64,000 nt of DNA from Streptomyces sp. NBC_00286 (GTDB lineage: Bacteria; Actinomycetota; Actinomycetes; Streptomycetales; Streptomycetaceae): NCBI RefSeq assembly GCF_036173125.1, contig NZ_CP108054.1, positions 1,426,001 to 1,490,000 on the forward strand. Reading direction: 5' to 3'. This document shows positions 1 through 7,769 of the stretch, piece after piece (position 1 is the stretch's first letter; each line of letters starts with the position of its first letter). A program made the position numbers and the translations under genes. Below the pieces are notes generated by a model. That model saw only the letters and a list, made by a program, of their open reading frames with translations. It did not search any database and was not told where the DNA came from.

Positions 1-429
1 CGCTCCGGCACCGAGAACGTCGCCCTCACCGCCGGCCTGGGTGCCGCCGCCCAACTCGCCGTGCAGGAGCTGGCCGACGGCGGCGCACAGCGCATCGCCG
101 CACTGCGCGACCGACTCCACACCGGCCTGATCGCCCGGCTCCCCGGCCGTATCCATCTGAACGGCCCCGCCGCACCGCGCCTGCCCAACACCCTCAACAT
201 CAGCATCGACGGCATCCGCGGTCACGAACTCCTCGACGCCGTACCCGAGATCGCCGCCTCCACCGGCTCGGCCTGCCACAGCGGCGACCACCGGCCCTCC
301 CCGGTACTGAGCGCCATGGGCCTGCCCGAGACCCGCAGTCTCGCCGCGCTCCGCCTGTCCCTCGGCCGCTGGACCACTGCCGACGACATCGACCGGACCG
401 TCGAGCTGCTCGAACGGGCAGCGAACTGA
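1..429 (+). CDS. Cysteine desulfurase, NifS/IscS-like class V aminotransferase (3' part)
   Basis: The gene enters from the left edge and only the C-terminal 142 residues are present. The visible part begins RSGTENV, the conserved class I cysteine desulfurase motif, and contains the active-site loop STGSACHSGDHRPSPVL, whose Cys normally carries the persulfide removed from L-cysteine in a PLP-dependent reaction. The residues after the Cys differ from the usual IscS loop, so the sulfur acceptor may be specialised. The stop codon overlaps the start of a 27-codon ORF (ATGA at 429), which in turn overlaps a TusA-like sulfurtransferase gene, so sulfur is probably passed to that protein. The N-terminal PLP-binding half lies outside the window. 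Confidence 0.9.
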   Translation, partial: RSGTENVALTAGLGAAAQLAVQELADGGAQRIAALRDRLHTGLIARLPGRIHLNGPAAPRLPNTLNISIDGIRGHELLDAVPEIAASTGSACHSGDHRPSPVLSAMGLPETRSLAALRLSLGRWTTADDIDRTVELLERAAN

Positions 430-512
430 TGGCCGCAGAGACGACCGGAAAAAGCATGAAGGGCGAACTGCCCCGCCATCTACGCAGCATCGCCCAGATC
501 CTGCCGCGATGA
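429..512 (+). CDS. Possible 27-residue translationally coupled peptide
   Basis: The ATG overlaps the desulfurase stop (ATGA at 429-432) and the TGA overlaps the TusA-like start (ATGA at 509-512), so ribosomes could pass through all three frames. The peptide is basic (MAAETTGKSMKGELPRH at its start, ending LPR) and matches no family I recognise. It may be a real peptide, a coupling device, or the remnant of a larger gene between desulfurase and TusA. Only the position and overlaps support it. Confidence 0.3.
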   Translation: MAAETTGKSMKGELPRHLRSIAQILPR

Positions 513-811
513 CGACGGCTCCCGTTCCGGCGGCGAACATCACCGTCGATGGCACCGGCCTGCTGTGCGTGACCCTCCTGCTCCGGCTGCGTGATGGCAT
601 CCAGCATGCGCAGCCGGGCGCAATCGTCCACATCATCGCCACCGACCCGGCGACCCCACTCGACCTGCCCGCCTGGTGCCACATGACCGGCCACATCTAC
701 CTCGGCCCCGTCCCAGCCCACGACCAGCCGGTGTACGCACTGAGACTGGCCGCCGACGCCCGCCCCACCCGCGCCGACACGCCATGGCACCCTGCCGCGG
801 AAAGTCACTGA
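509..811 (+). CDS. TusA/SirA-like sulfurtransferase
   Basis: This 100-residue protein fits the TusA fold: an early VDGTGLLC segment with the candidate sulfur-carrying Cys, a helix LLLRLRDGI, then IIATDPATPLDLPAWC and a GHIYLG strand, which parallel the conserved DP, W-C and GH positions of TusA. The usual CPxP motif is degenerate (CVTL), so the family is clear but classical TusA chemistry is not guaranteed. The tail after residue 75 is longer than in TusA (about 80 residues). The neighbouring desulfurase is the likely persulfide donor; the final acceptor (tRNA thiolation, molybdenum cofactor, selenium metabolism) cannot be told from the sequence. Confidence 0.75.
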   Translation: MTTAPVPAANITVDGTGLLCVTLLLRLRDGIQHAQPGAIVHIIATDPATPLDLPAWCHMTGHIYLGPVPAHDQPVYALRLAADARPTRADTPWHPAAESH

Positions 812-941
812 CCTGGTCACGGGGGCCCGAATGAAGACGGGTGCTGGATAGAGCGGCACCGGCGCCATCGTCCTCGGCCTGGACAGCTCGCTCACCGACG
901 CACCAGGCGACTGCCGCTTTGGAATCAGTCGCCGACCGGGG

Positions 942-1479
942 CGCTTCAGGACGGAGCAGCCGCCGTACTCGCTGCTCGCCCGGGGCGTGGAGGTGTCCGT
1001 GCTCCCGGTGTGCCGGCGTTACGGGATGGGCGTGCTGACGTGGAGTCCGCTCGCCTCGGGCTTCCTGTCCGGGGCATACCGCAAGGGTCGGCCCATCGAC
1101 CTGTCCACGGGCCGTGCGGCGCTCGCCCCGGCGCGCTTCGATCCGTCGAATCCCCGAGAACGTCGCCAAGCTGGAAACGGTGGAAAAGCTCGCCCTGCTC
1201 GCGGACAGCCTCGGCTGCTCGCTCCCCCAACTCGCCGTGGCCTTTCCCCTCGCACACCCCGCCGTGACCTCGGTCATCATCGGCCCACGGACCATGGATC
1301 AGCTGGAAGGCCTGCTGAAGGGCGGCGCACTGACCCTGGACGACGACACGCTCGACCAGATCGACGACATCGTGCCGCCCGGATCCAACCAGTACCACCC
1401 CGACGGGGCCTGGCGCGCCCCCGCGCTCGTCGACGTCGCCCAGCGCCGTCGGCCTCTCTCGGAGCGTGCAGCAGGCTGA
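942..1479 (+). pseudogene. Aldo/keto reductase remnant (N-terminus missing, +1 frameshift)
   Basis: From about 942 one frame reads RFRTEQPPYSLLARGVE and then YGMGVLTWSPLASGFLSG, the middle of an AKR of the YajO/Tas type. At about 1150-1156 the match shifts by one base into a second frame reading PENVAKLETVEKLALLADS, AHPAVTSVIIGPRT (the NADPH-binding end) and a normal C-terminus. About 180 N-terminal residues, including the catalytic Asp/Tyr, are absent upstream and no start codon fits. It is therefore a broken gene. The base composition is like its neighbours, which suggests decay in place rather than recent import. Confidence 0.8.
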
Positions 1480-1548
1480 CCTCCGGCCCAGAAATCTCGT
1501 GGTTGTCCCCTTAAGAGTCGCGGAGCTGCGACCCTTGCGGCTCGCCAA

Positions 1549-1631
1549 CCGCGCCCCGTAGGGGGCGCGGGGCTGTATCAAATTGCGGCTCCGCCGCGTA
1601 GGCACGACCAGCCACAACAGGCTCGCAGCCG
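1549..1631 (+). repeat. Intergenic repeat copy A (hairpin plus conserved tail)
   Basis: A short hairpin (CCGCGCCCC at 1549-1557 pairing with GGGGCGCGG at 1562-1570) is followed by a tail of about 60 bp (1571-1630). The tail is nearly identical to 63692-63750 near the other end of the window, in the same orientation. It lies downstream of the AKR remnant and of the LacI gene. Similar GC-rich stretches are, to my knowledge, widespread between Streptomyces genes; the function is unknown, and the hairpin could terminate transcription. Confidence 0.7.
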
Positions 1632-1664
1632 CATACTGCCCCGGGCAGACTCGTCCGCGAACCC

Positions 1665-2759
1665 CTACGCGGACGCGCGCCGCACCAACGTCGTCGGCAG
1701 GACAACGCTGGAGGGCGCCCCCACCAAGCCCTCCTGCGAGCCCGCACCAGCGGACCCGACGGCAGCGGACCCGACGGCAGCGGACCCGGCGTTGAGCCCT
1801 CGCAAGAGCAACCGAGCCATCAACCGACCCATCTCCTCGATGTCCTGACGGACCGTCGTAAGAGACGGGTCGGTCTGCTCTGCAACGGGCAACATGTCGT
1901 CGAACCCGATCAGCGCGACATCCACCGGCACCCGAAGCCCCCGCTCCCGCAACACCCGCAACGCGCCCGAAGCCATCAAGTCGTTCGCGGCGAACACGCC
2001 GTCCAAGTCCGGGCAGTCGTCCAGAAGTTGACGCATCGCCCGCTCGCCGCCCGCCGGCGTGAAGTCGCCCTCCGCGATCAGGCGGGGGTCGGCGTCCACC
2101 ATGACGTCGCGGAAGCCGTCGAGACGGTCGACCGCCGAGGTCTGGTCGAGGGCGCCGGTGATGTGGGCGATGCGGGTACGGCCGAGCGAGACGAGATGGC
2201 GTACGGCCTCGCGGGCGCCACCCCGGTTGTCGCTGTCGACGTACACCGGGGACGCGGCGCCGCGCGTCCCCTCGCCCCAGCCGGGCCGCCCGCCGAACAC
2301 GGTCGGCACGCCGGCGCCGTGGATCAGTCCGGGCAGCGGGTCGTCGAGGTGCAGGGAGAAGACGAGCGCGCCGTCGACATGGCCGCCGGCCAGATAACGG
2401 CCCACCCGCGCATGGTCGTCGCGGCCCTCGGTCAGCAGCAGTACGAGCTGGGAGTCGTGCGCGGTCAGTTCCTTGCTGATGCCCCGGAGTTGGAGCGCGA
2501 AGAAGGGGTCGGCGAACACCCTGGTCTCGGGTTCCGCGATCACCACGGCGACCGCATCATGCCGCCGGGTGACGAGACTGCGCGCGGCCTGGTTCGGAAC
2601 GTAACCGAGTTCCTCGACGGCCCGCCTGACCCGCTCGACCAGGGGCTCCCGCACCCCGTCACCACCGTTGACGACCCGCGAAGCAGTAGCCCGGGAAACC
2701 CCCGCCCGTGCCGCCACGGCCTCCAACGTGGGGCGCGACGCAGTCGACGACTCGGACAC
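1665..2759 (-). CDS. LacI-family transcriptional regulator
   Basis: A 364-residue repressor. The N-terminal LacI helix-turn-helix is explicit (TLEAVAARAGVSRATASRVVNG, residues 11-32) with the hinge helix PNQAARSLVTRR, followed by a periplasmic-binding-protein-like sensor domain that probably binds a sugar. The C-terminus is unusual: before the family-typical end SSVVLPTTLVRR there is a Gly/Ser/Ala/Val insertion built from GSAAV pentapeptides, matching a 15-bp tandem repeat at 1749-1788. No transport or sugar-catabolic gene adjoins it; upstream is a divergent HIT-family gene. The effector is unknown. Confidence 0.92.
   Translation of the reverse strand: MSESSTASRPTLEAVAARAGVSRATASRVVNGGDGVREPLVERVRRAVEELGYVPNQAARSLVTRRHDAVAVVIAEPETRVFADPFFALQLRGISKELTAHDSQLVLLLTEGRDDHARVGRYLAGGHVDGALVFSLHLDDPLPGLIHGAGVPTVFGGRPGWGEGTRGAASPVYVDSDNRGGAREAVRHLVSLGRTRIAHITGALDQTSAVDRLDGFRDVMVDADPRLIAEGDFTPAGGERAMRQLLDDCPDLDGVFAANDLMASGALRVLRERGLRVPVDVALIGFDDMLPVAEQTDPSLTTVRQDIEEMGRLMARLLLRGLNAGSAAVGSAAVGSAGAGSQEGLVGAPSSVVLPTTLVRRASA
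1749..1788. repeat. 15-bp tandem repeat inside the LacI gene
   Basis: AGCGGACCCGACGGC occurs at 1749-1763 and 1764-1778, with a partial third copy at 1779-1788. Because 15 is a multiple of three, copy-number change would keep the reading frame and lengthen or shorten the GSAAV linker of the repressor. Confidence 0.9.
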
Positions 2760-2881
2760 CTCGGAACTCCTCAGGGCAGCGGTTCGCGCTCAGGATAACT
2801 CCCGGTCGCCGTACTGCTGAGAGCGCTCCCTGATCCTGGCGGGGCCACATCGAGGGGCCGCGTGGCGGGCAGGGTCCGATC

Positions 2882-3355
2882 ATGGCTGATGACTGGCGGA
2901 GCGACCGGATCGGCAGCGCGCTCCGGGGCGGGAACCCCACGGTGCTCCGGAGACTGGCAGCCGGGTTCGCGGTGATCGGGGACGTTCAGTTCCTGCCGGG
3001 ATACTCGGTGCTCCTCGCGGACGATCCTGCGGTGCAGCGGCTGTCGGAGCTTGCGCGGGGCAAGCGGCTGGCGTTCCTGTCCGACATGGACAGGCTGGGC
3101 GAGGCCGTCGAACGCGCCTGCAAGCGGCTGGACCCGGCGTTTCGCCGCGTCAACCTGGAGATTCTCGGGAACGCCGACCCGTTCCTGCATGCACATGTGT
3201 GGCCGCGGTTCGACTGGGAGCCGGCCGATCTCGTACGGAGGTCCGTGTGGCTGTATCCGAGAGAGCGGTGGAGCGAGGAGCGGTATGCGCTTGGTCCTCA
3301 GCACGACGCCCTGCGCGAGGTGATCGGTGAGGAGCTGGACGGGCTGGCGTCCTGA
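2882..3355 (+). CDS. HIT-family protein
   Basis: 157 residues. The segment FLHAHVWPRFDWEPADL (around residue 102-118) has the His-x-His-x-x-Pro-Arg pattern of the histidine-triad hydrolase/transferase family. An upstream segment (VIGDVQFLPGYSVLLADDP) matches the substrate-binding strand found in HIT proteins that act on nucleotide conjugates. The substrate cannot be inferred. The gene stands alone: the divergent LacI gene starts 122 bp upstream and a convergent phosphatase gene follows. The start ATG 2882 is the first in frame. Confidence 0.8.
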   Translation: MADDWRSDRIGSALRGGNPTVLRRLAAGFAVIGDVQFLPGYSVLLADDPAVQRLSELARGKRLAFLSDMDRLGEAVERACKRLDPAFRRVNLEILGNADPFLHAHVWPRFDWEPADLVRRSVWLYPRERWSEERYALGPQHDALREVIGEELDGLAS

Positions 3356-3383
3356 CGCGTTCGGATCGCCGACCCGCCGACCC

Positions 3384-4523
3384 TCAATCCTCTACGGCGA
3401 GCCGTTCCACGAGAAGCATCGCCGCATCATCCGACAGGTGGCCGCCGGTGTGGCGGATCAAGCCCTGGTGCAGCTGCTCCAGGAACTCCGGCGTGCTGCA
3501 CGTATGCGCTGCTTCCATGGCCTCGGGGAGGGTGAAGAAGCCGTCGTCGGGGCTTCGCGCTTCGATCACGCCGTCGGTGTGCAGCAGTAGACGGTCGCCG
3601 GGCGTGAATGCGTAGCTGTCCGCCTTGGCGGGATGGGCGGTGATGAATTCCTCCAGGCCCAGGGGCGGCAGCGGCGAGGTGGGCATCAGGGCCTCGACCT
3701 TGTCGCGGCGCAGCAGCAGTGGTGGCGGATGGCCGCGGTTGATGACCTGGATCACGAAGTTGTCGGACACCTCGACCACGAGCGCGGTGACGAAGTCCTC
3801 GGCCTCGTGTTCCCTCGCGGTCGGATCGATCGCGTCCGGCACGGCGCACTCCCGTTCCAGGGCGGCGGCGCAGTGGTTCACCACCTCCTCCAGTTCGTCC
3901 TCGTAGTGCACGGACTCGCGGAACGCCCCCAGGACGACCGCGGCCAGGCGCACCGCGGGCAGCCCCTTGCCGCGCACGTCGCCCACGATCATCCGGACCC
4001 CGTACCGGGTCTGCGACACCGCGTAGAGATCGCCGCCGATCTGCGCCCCGGCCTCTGCCGCGAGGTACAGGCTGGCCATCCGCAGCGGCCCGAGCCGGGC
4101 CGGCACGCGTCTCAGCAGGACTCGTTGTGCTGCCTCGGCGATCCGGCGGACCTGGTCCAGCTCGCTCTGTCTGCGCGCACGTACGGCACTGCTCATCGTG
4201 ACACTGGCCACTGACACCACGAGGAGAGACAGGAGGTTGCTGTAGACCTGGCCACCCCAGCTCTGGTGGAGGGTTGCCGTGATCACGGTGACGGAGAAGG
4301 CTGCCGCAGCTGCCGAGAGGGTGCCCTTCGGGCCCAGCGTCAGCGCCGCCAGTGCCGGGATCGCGGCGAGTATGGGACCGGTGATCACCTCGTGTGCGGG
4401 CGAGAGTTCGATGCCCAGCGCGAACAGTACGATCACGAACGGCAGACACTGCCCGAGTCGGAAAAGGACCCGGCTGTGACCGCCCGCTCCTGAGGGGCCG
4501 GATGAGCGGAAGAGTGACCGCAT
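3384..4523 (-). CDS. Membrane PP2C/SpoIIE-type Ser/Thr phosphatase
   Basis: 379 residues. The first ~130 residues hold four hydrophobic segments (FVIVLFALGIEL, ITGPILAAIPALAALTL, FSVTVITATL, LLSLLVVSVASVTM), followed by a helical linker rich in Arg/Gln. The C-terminal ~210 residues form a SpoIIE-like PP2C domain with metal-site motifs GGDLYAV, VGDVRGKG and HTDGVIEAR. Such proteins usually dephosphorylate anti-anti-sigma factors in partner-switching cascades; no STAS partner is adjacent, but an anti-sigma-type ATPase gene lies 1.4 kb away (5918-6427). No PAS or GAF sensor domain is present, so the membrane region is the probable sensor. Confidence 0.9.
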   Translation of the reverse strand: MRSLFRSSGPSGAGGHSRVLFRLGQCLPFVIVLFALGIELSPAHEVITGPILAAIPALAALTLGPKGTLSAAAAAFSVTVITATLHQSWGGQVYSNLLSLLVVSVASVTMSSAVRARRQSELDQVRRIAEAAQRVLLRRVPARLGPLRMASLYLAAEAGAQIGGDLYAVSQTRYGVRMIVGDVRGKGLPAVRLAAVVLGAFRESVHYEDELEEVVNHCAAALERECAVPDAIDPTAREHEAEDFVTALVVEVSDNFVIQVINRGHPPPLLLRRDKVEALMPTSPLPPLGLEEFITAHPAKADSYAFTPGDRLLLHTDGVIEARSPDDGFFTLPEAMEAAHTCSTPEFLEQLHQGLIRHTGGHLSDDAAMLLVERLAVED

Positions 4524-4737
4524 GGCAACCAGCCTGGCGCACCGGAGTCGACTGTTCCACTCAGCGGCGTCGTGTCTTCGATGGTCATACGGCTTTCCCG
4601 TGGGACTGCATCTTCGCGGCGGGGCTGGAGGGGTCGACGTCGGTCACGGGCGGCTCGACCCGCCGCGCATGCCCGTCGCAGCGGCGGGTACGACCCTCCC
4701 GTGCTGGGGCGTCGCGGAAGCGGCTGAAGAGCGAGGG

Positions 4738-5121
4738 GTGTCGGAAGTGATCCGGAAGCTGCAGATGGTCGCGTTGGACTGTGCCGATCCGGTACGGCTC
4801 GCGGAGTTCTACGCCGAGCTGCTCGGCGGGCGGGTAATCCCGGATTCGGAGGACCCCGACTGGGTCGAGGTGCACGGGTTCGAGGGGACGCCGCTGGCCT
4901 GCCAGCGGGTGGACGGCTACCGAGCGCCCGAATGGCCCGGCCAGGAGCGTCCGCAACAGCTCCACCTGGACTTCGACGTGGACGACCTCGACGGCGAGGA
5001 GAAGCGGGCGCTCACCCTCGGCGCGACCGTCCTGGAGCGGACGGACCAGCTCCGCCCGGACGCCAACTGGCGGGTCTACGCGGACCCGGCGGGCCATCCG
5101 TTCTGCCTCTGCCTCCACTGA
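4738..5121 (+). CDS. VOC (glyoxalase/bleomycin-resistance fold) protein
   Basis: The VOC homology begins with IRKLQMVALDCADPVRLAEFYAELLGG and ends AGHPFCLC, a typical single-domain member of about 127 residues. The GTG at 4738 is preferred because it falls just before the first beta strand; the open frame continues upstream to 4522 but with no family-like sequence. It belongs to the glyoxalase-like group common in actinobacteria, whose substrates are mostly unknown. The divergent phosphatase gene starts at 4523 and nothing suggests an operon. Confidence 0.8.
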   Translation: MSEVIRKLQMVALDCADPVRLAEFYAELLGGRVIPDSEDPDWVEVHGFEGTPLACQRVDGYRAPEWPGQERPQQLHLDFDVDDLDGEEKRALTLGATVLERTDQLRPDANWRVYADPAGHPFCLCLH

Positions 5122-5472
5122 GTCCACCAGATCCACAGCAGCCCGGGCGGGGACTTCGGCCGGGTTCCATCAGCCAAGCGCAGCCCAGCGGCATGGCCGG
5201 CACCAACGCGTCGACGCGGGTGCCCTCATCTGTTGCCCGCTGTTGCCCGCGCTGTCTGCCCGTGGCGCATTTTTCGGAAGTTGTCTGTTCGGCATCAGCG
5301 CCCCGAACGCGAACAACGTTTGAGCCTCTACACCTGGAGTCGACGTTCCGGCCGCAACAGCCGCGTCGCCGGCCCGGTTGCGACGGAACTCTGAGGCGGA
5401 GCTGAGTTCGCAAGCCCGCCGTCTCTACCGGTCGCTCACTTGTGATCGGTGCCGTCGATCAAAGGGGAACCC
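5122..5472. other. 351-bp gap without a convincing gene
   Basis: No reading frame here has a plausible start, ribosome-binding site and protein-like sequence. There is a short reiteration of CTGTTGCCCG around 5230-5250. The last 60 bp must hold the promoter of the secreted-protein gene, whose ribosome-binding site AAAGGGGA is at 5461-5468. Confidence 0.5.
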
Positions 5473-5781
5473 ATGAAGAAGAAGATCCCGCTCAAGCGTG
5501 TGACCGCCGCAGCCGCCGCGATCGCCACGGCTGGGCTGCTGTCGGCCGGCGCCAACACCGCTGCCGCGGCGACGCCGCCGGGGGACACCTCCGCGAGGGC
5601 ATGCGGCTACTACGAGACCCGTGACACCGCCTACTACGGACACTGCGGCCGCGGCAAGGTCATCATCAAGATCGAACTGGACTGGACCACCGACGTGCGG
5701 TACTGGTGCGTCGGGCCGGGCGAGAGGCGGCTGGGCAGCACAGACGACATCGACTACGCGGTGTACGTCGGGACCTGCTGA
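5473..5781 (+). CDS. Small secreted Cys-containing protein, DUF6355-like
   Basis: 102 residues. A basic N-terminus (MKKKIPLKR) and hydrophobic core end in a signal-peptidase site near AAA, giving a mature protein of about 70 residues. The mature part has four Cys in the pattern ACGYYETR, YYGHCGRG, YWCVGPGE and VGTC, consistent with two disulfides. The arrangement resembles the DUF6355 family of small secreted actinobacterial proteins; this is from memory and not certain. ATG 5473 is chosen because AAAGGGGA lies 5 bp upstream. A strong hairpin follows the stop. The function is unknown. Confidence 0.75.
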   Translation: MKKKIPLKRVTAAAAAIATAGLLSAGANTAAAATPPGDTSARACGYYETRDTAYYGHCGRGKVIIKIELDWTTDVRYWCVGPGERRLGSTDDIDYAVYVGTC

Positions 5782-5809
5782 ACCACCACTTGAGCAAGCG
5801 CGCCTCGAC

Positions 5810-5843
5810 AGCGTGGCGGTGTCTCGAGATACGCCGCCACGCT
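5810..5843. terminator. Hairpin terminator between convergent genes
   Basis: AGCGTGGCGG (5810-5819) pairs with CCGCCACGCT (5834-5843), a perfect 10-bp stem with further pairing in the loop. It lies 29 bp after the DUF6355-like gene and also downstream of the opposing ATPase gene. Confidence 0.75.
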
Positions 5844-5917
5844 CCGCGTTCCGGAGACAGAACCCGATGAACGGGTGCCGCGGCCTGCGCGGTTGAGGCG
5901 CGCGGTAGAGCGCCGTC

Positions 5918-6427
5918 CTACTCCGACCGCGCCTCCGAAAACGCGTACTCCGCCCAGACCGTCTTGCCCGGCCCGTCGGGGCGTGGGTGCCAGTCCCAGC
6001 GGGTGGCCAGGTGCGATACGCGGAGGAGGCCGCAGCCTGTTTCCTCGGTACCGGCGGTGTCCGGGGCGGGGGTGGGGCGCCGTGGGAGGCGTTCGGCTCG
6101 GGTGTCTGTGACCTCGATGCGTACGGTGCGGCCGTCGGCCGGGGCGTTCACGTGGAGGTGGAAGTCCCGGCCGGGGACGTGCCCGTGCCGTACGGCGTTC
6201 GCGGTCAGTTCCGCGACGATCAGCTCGATCTCCTCGTGGGCCTCGGTGGCGTACGGGATTCCCCAGGCGTCCAGGCGGACGGCTGTCAGGCGGCGGGCGA
6301 GTCGGGCGCCGCGCGGTGTCGAGGTGAAGCGCATCTCGAAGGTGCGGTCGTCACCCTGCTCGGCGGCCGTGGCCAAGTGGTGGGTGGTAGGGGCGAGTTG
6401 GGTGGGGTCGGTGGGATTGGTCGTCAT
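5918..6427 (-). CDS. HATPase_c ATP-binding protein (anti-sigma/RsbW-like)
   Basis: 169 residues with the N box ELIVAELTANAVRHGHV, a GHKL ATP-binding fold (RIEVTDTR), and the glycine-rich lid GCGLLRVSHLATRWDW. This is the stand-alone kinase type abundant in Streptomyces, which phosphorylates anti-anti-sigma factors or sequesters sigma factors. The start ATG 6427 (MTTNP) is used; a GTG six bases upstream is also possible. A divergent DUF5753/DUF397 gene pair follows 148 bp away, a very common Streptomyces arrangement, so the three genes probably form one regulatory locus. No sigma factor is adjacent. Confidence 0.88.
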   Translation of the reverse strand: MTTNPTDPTQLAPTTHHLATAAEQGDDRTFEMRFTSTPRGARLARRLTAVRLDAWGIPYATEAHEEIELIVAELTANAVRHGHVPGRDFHLHVNAPADGRTVRIEVTDTRAERLPRRPTPAPDTAGTEETGCGLLRVSHLATRWDWHPRPDGPGKTVWAEYAFSEARSE

Positions 6428-6574
6428 GGTCACCACGGTCCTCTCGGTGGCGTAGCGTGACCAGTGGTGACGCACCGACGCGGACCGGCTGTACGCGCGG
6501 TGTCGGTACGGGTACGAGGCGCGCGGCGTAACGGCGTTCCCCGCGGGGGCGTTGGGCCGGGGAGGAGGTGGCTG

Positions 6575-7501
6575 ATGGCGGAGCGTACAGGTGCGGCGGC
6601 GGGGGCCGAGGCGGTTCCGGGCGGTGACGGCAGCGGAGCGATCGTGAGCGTCGGGGAGCGCTGGGACAGCGACGACGGGGACGGGCGGCGGCCGGAGGAC
6701 GAGGCCGGTAAGGGCGTGGTGGTCGCGTTCGGGCAGACCCTGAAGACGCTGCGACTGCGGGTGGGGATGGAGCGGGCAGAGCTCGGGAAGCGGCTCGGAT
6801 ACTCCGCGTCCACCATCGCCTCGTTCGAGCAGGGGCGAAGGATTCCGTCGCCTCGCACCATCGACCGGGCGGACGAGGTGGTGGAGGCGGGCGGGTTGCT
6901 CTGCCTGTGGAAGGAACAACTGGAGCGGGCTCAGTACCCGGTGTTCTTCCAGGGGATGGCGGGACTGGAGAAGGCGTGCCTTGAGTTGCTCATGTACGAC
7001 ACGCAGGTCGTCAACGGACTCCTCCAGACCGAGGAGTACATGAGGGCCTTGCTCGCCATGCGGCGTCCACCGCTGGACCAGGAAACGATCGAGCAGCGCG
7101 TATCCGCGCGGCTGGCCCGGCAGGACATCTTCGACCGGCAACCCGCACCGCTACTCGGTTTCGTGATGGACGAGGTGATTTTGCGGCACCGGTACGGCGG
7201 CAAGGACGTCCAGCAAGGACAGCTGGAGCAGCTCCTCCTGACCGGCCAGAAGCGGAACGTCGAGATCCAGGTCATGCCGACCGACTGCGAGGACAACGCG
7301 GGCGTGAACGGGCCGTTCACAGTCGTCACGCGGAAGGACGGCAAGAAGTTCGTGTACGCCGAGACCCACGCAACCAGCACTCTGGACACCGACCCGGAAC
7401 AGACGGTTCTCGCCGCTGCTCGCTATGGGATTATCCGCTCACAGGCTCTCACTCCACGAGAGTCAATGGAGTTCATCGAAGGGTTGCTGGGATCGCTATG
7501 A
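6575..7501 (+). CDS. XRE helix-turn-helix regulator with DUF5753 domain
   Basis: 308 residues. After a 50-residue acidic, low-complexity head comes an XRE helix-turn-helix (TLKTLRLRVGMERAELGKRL, GYSASTIASFEQGRRIP) and then the DUF5753 domain (YDTQVVNGLLQTEEYMRALL, RQDIFDR, LLGFVMDEVILRHRYGG, EIQVMPTD). Proteins of this type pair with DUF397 proteins and regulate development or act as toxin-antitoxin-like modules. ATG 6575 is chosen over upstream frame because GGAGGAGG stands at 6561-6568. The stop overlaps the DUF397 start in ATGA. Confidence 0.92.
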   Translation: MAERTGAAAGAEAVPGGDGSGAIVSVGERWDSDDGDGRRPEDEAGKGVVVAFGQTLKTLRLRVGMERAELGKRLGYSASTIASFEQGRRIPSPRTIDRADEVVEAGGLLCLWKEQLERAQYPVFFQGMAGLEKACLELLMYDTQVVNGLLQTEEYMRALLAMRRPPLDQETIEQRVSARLARQDIFDRQPAPLLGFVMDEVILRHRYGGKDVQQGQLEQLLLTGQKRNVEIQVMPTDCEDNAGVNGPFTVVTRKDGKKFVYAETHATSTLDTDPEQTVLAAARYGIIRSQALTPRESMEFIEGLLGSL

Positions 7502-7713
7502 ACAACGCTGAGTCCTCGACCGCCGCATCCGATTTCGCTTGGTTCAAGAGCAGTTACAGCGGAACCGAGGGCGGTCAGTGCGTAGAGGTCGCGGCCGGTA
7601 CGGCAGTTGTGCACGTCCGGGACTCGAAGGCCGTCGCCGGGTCCGTCGTCACGGTGTCGCGTGAGGCCTGGGCGGGATTCGTCGGGTTGGCCTCGTCGGC
7701 GCAGGACGCCTGA
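7498..7713 (+). CDS. DUF397-domain protein
   Basis: 71 residues with the diagnostic pattern DFAWFKSSYSGTEGGQCVEVA and VHVRDSKAV, typical of DUF397. The start overlaps the stop of the preceding regulator (ATGA 7498-7501), so the two are translationally coupled and probably act as a pair. A perfect 14-bp hairpin follows. Confidence 0.93.
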   Translation: MNNAESSTAASDFAWFKSSYSGTEGGQCVEVAAGTAVVHVRDSKAVAGSVVTVSREAWAGFVGLASSAQDA

Positions 7714-7730
7714 CGCTCGTACGACCGTGA

Positions 7731-7769
7731 GAGCCCTGCCGGTTTCTCTCGGAGGAACCGGCAGGGCTC
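7731..7769. terminator. Bidirectional hairpin terminator
   Basis: GAGCCCTGCCGGTT (7731-7744) and AACCGGCAGGGCTC (7756-7769) form a perfect 14-bp stem with an 11-nt loop. It separates the convergent DUF397 and laccase genes, and its right arm overlaps the laccase stop codon (7768-7770). Confidence 0.85.

Noticed and set aside
1749..1788. CRISPR-like short repeats
   Set aside because: They are contiguous 15-bp tandem units inside a gene, with no spacers.
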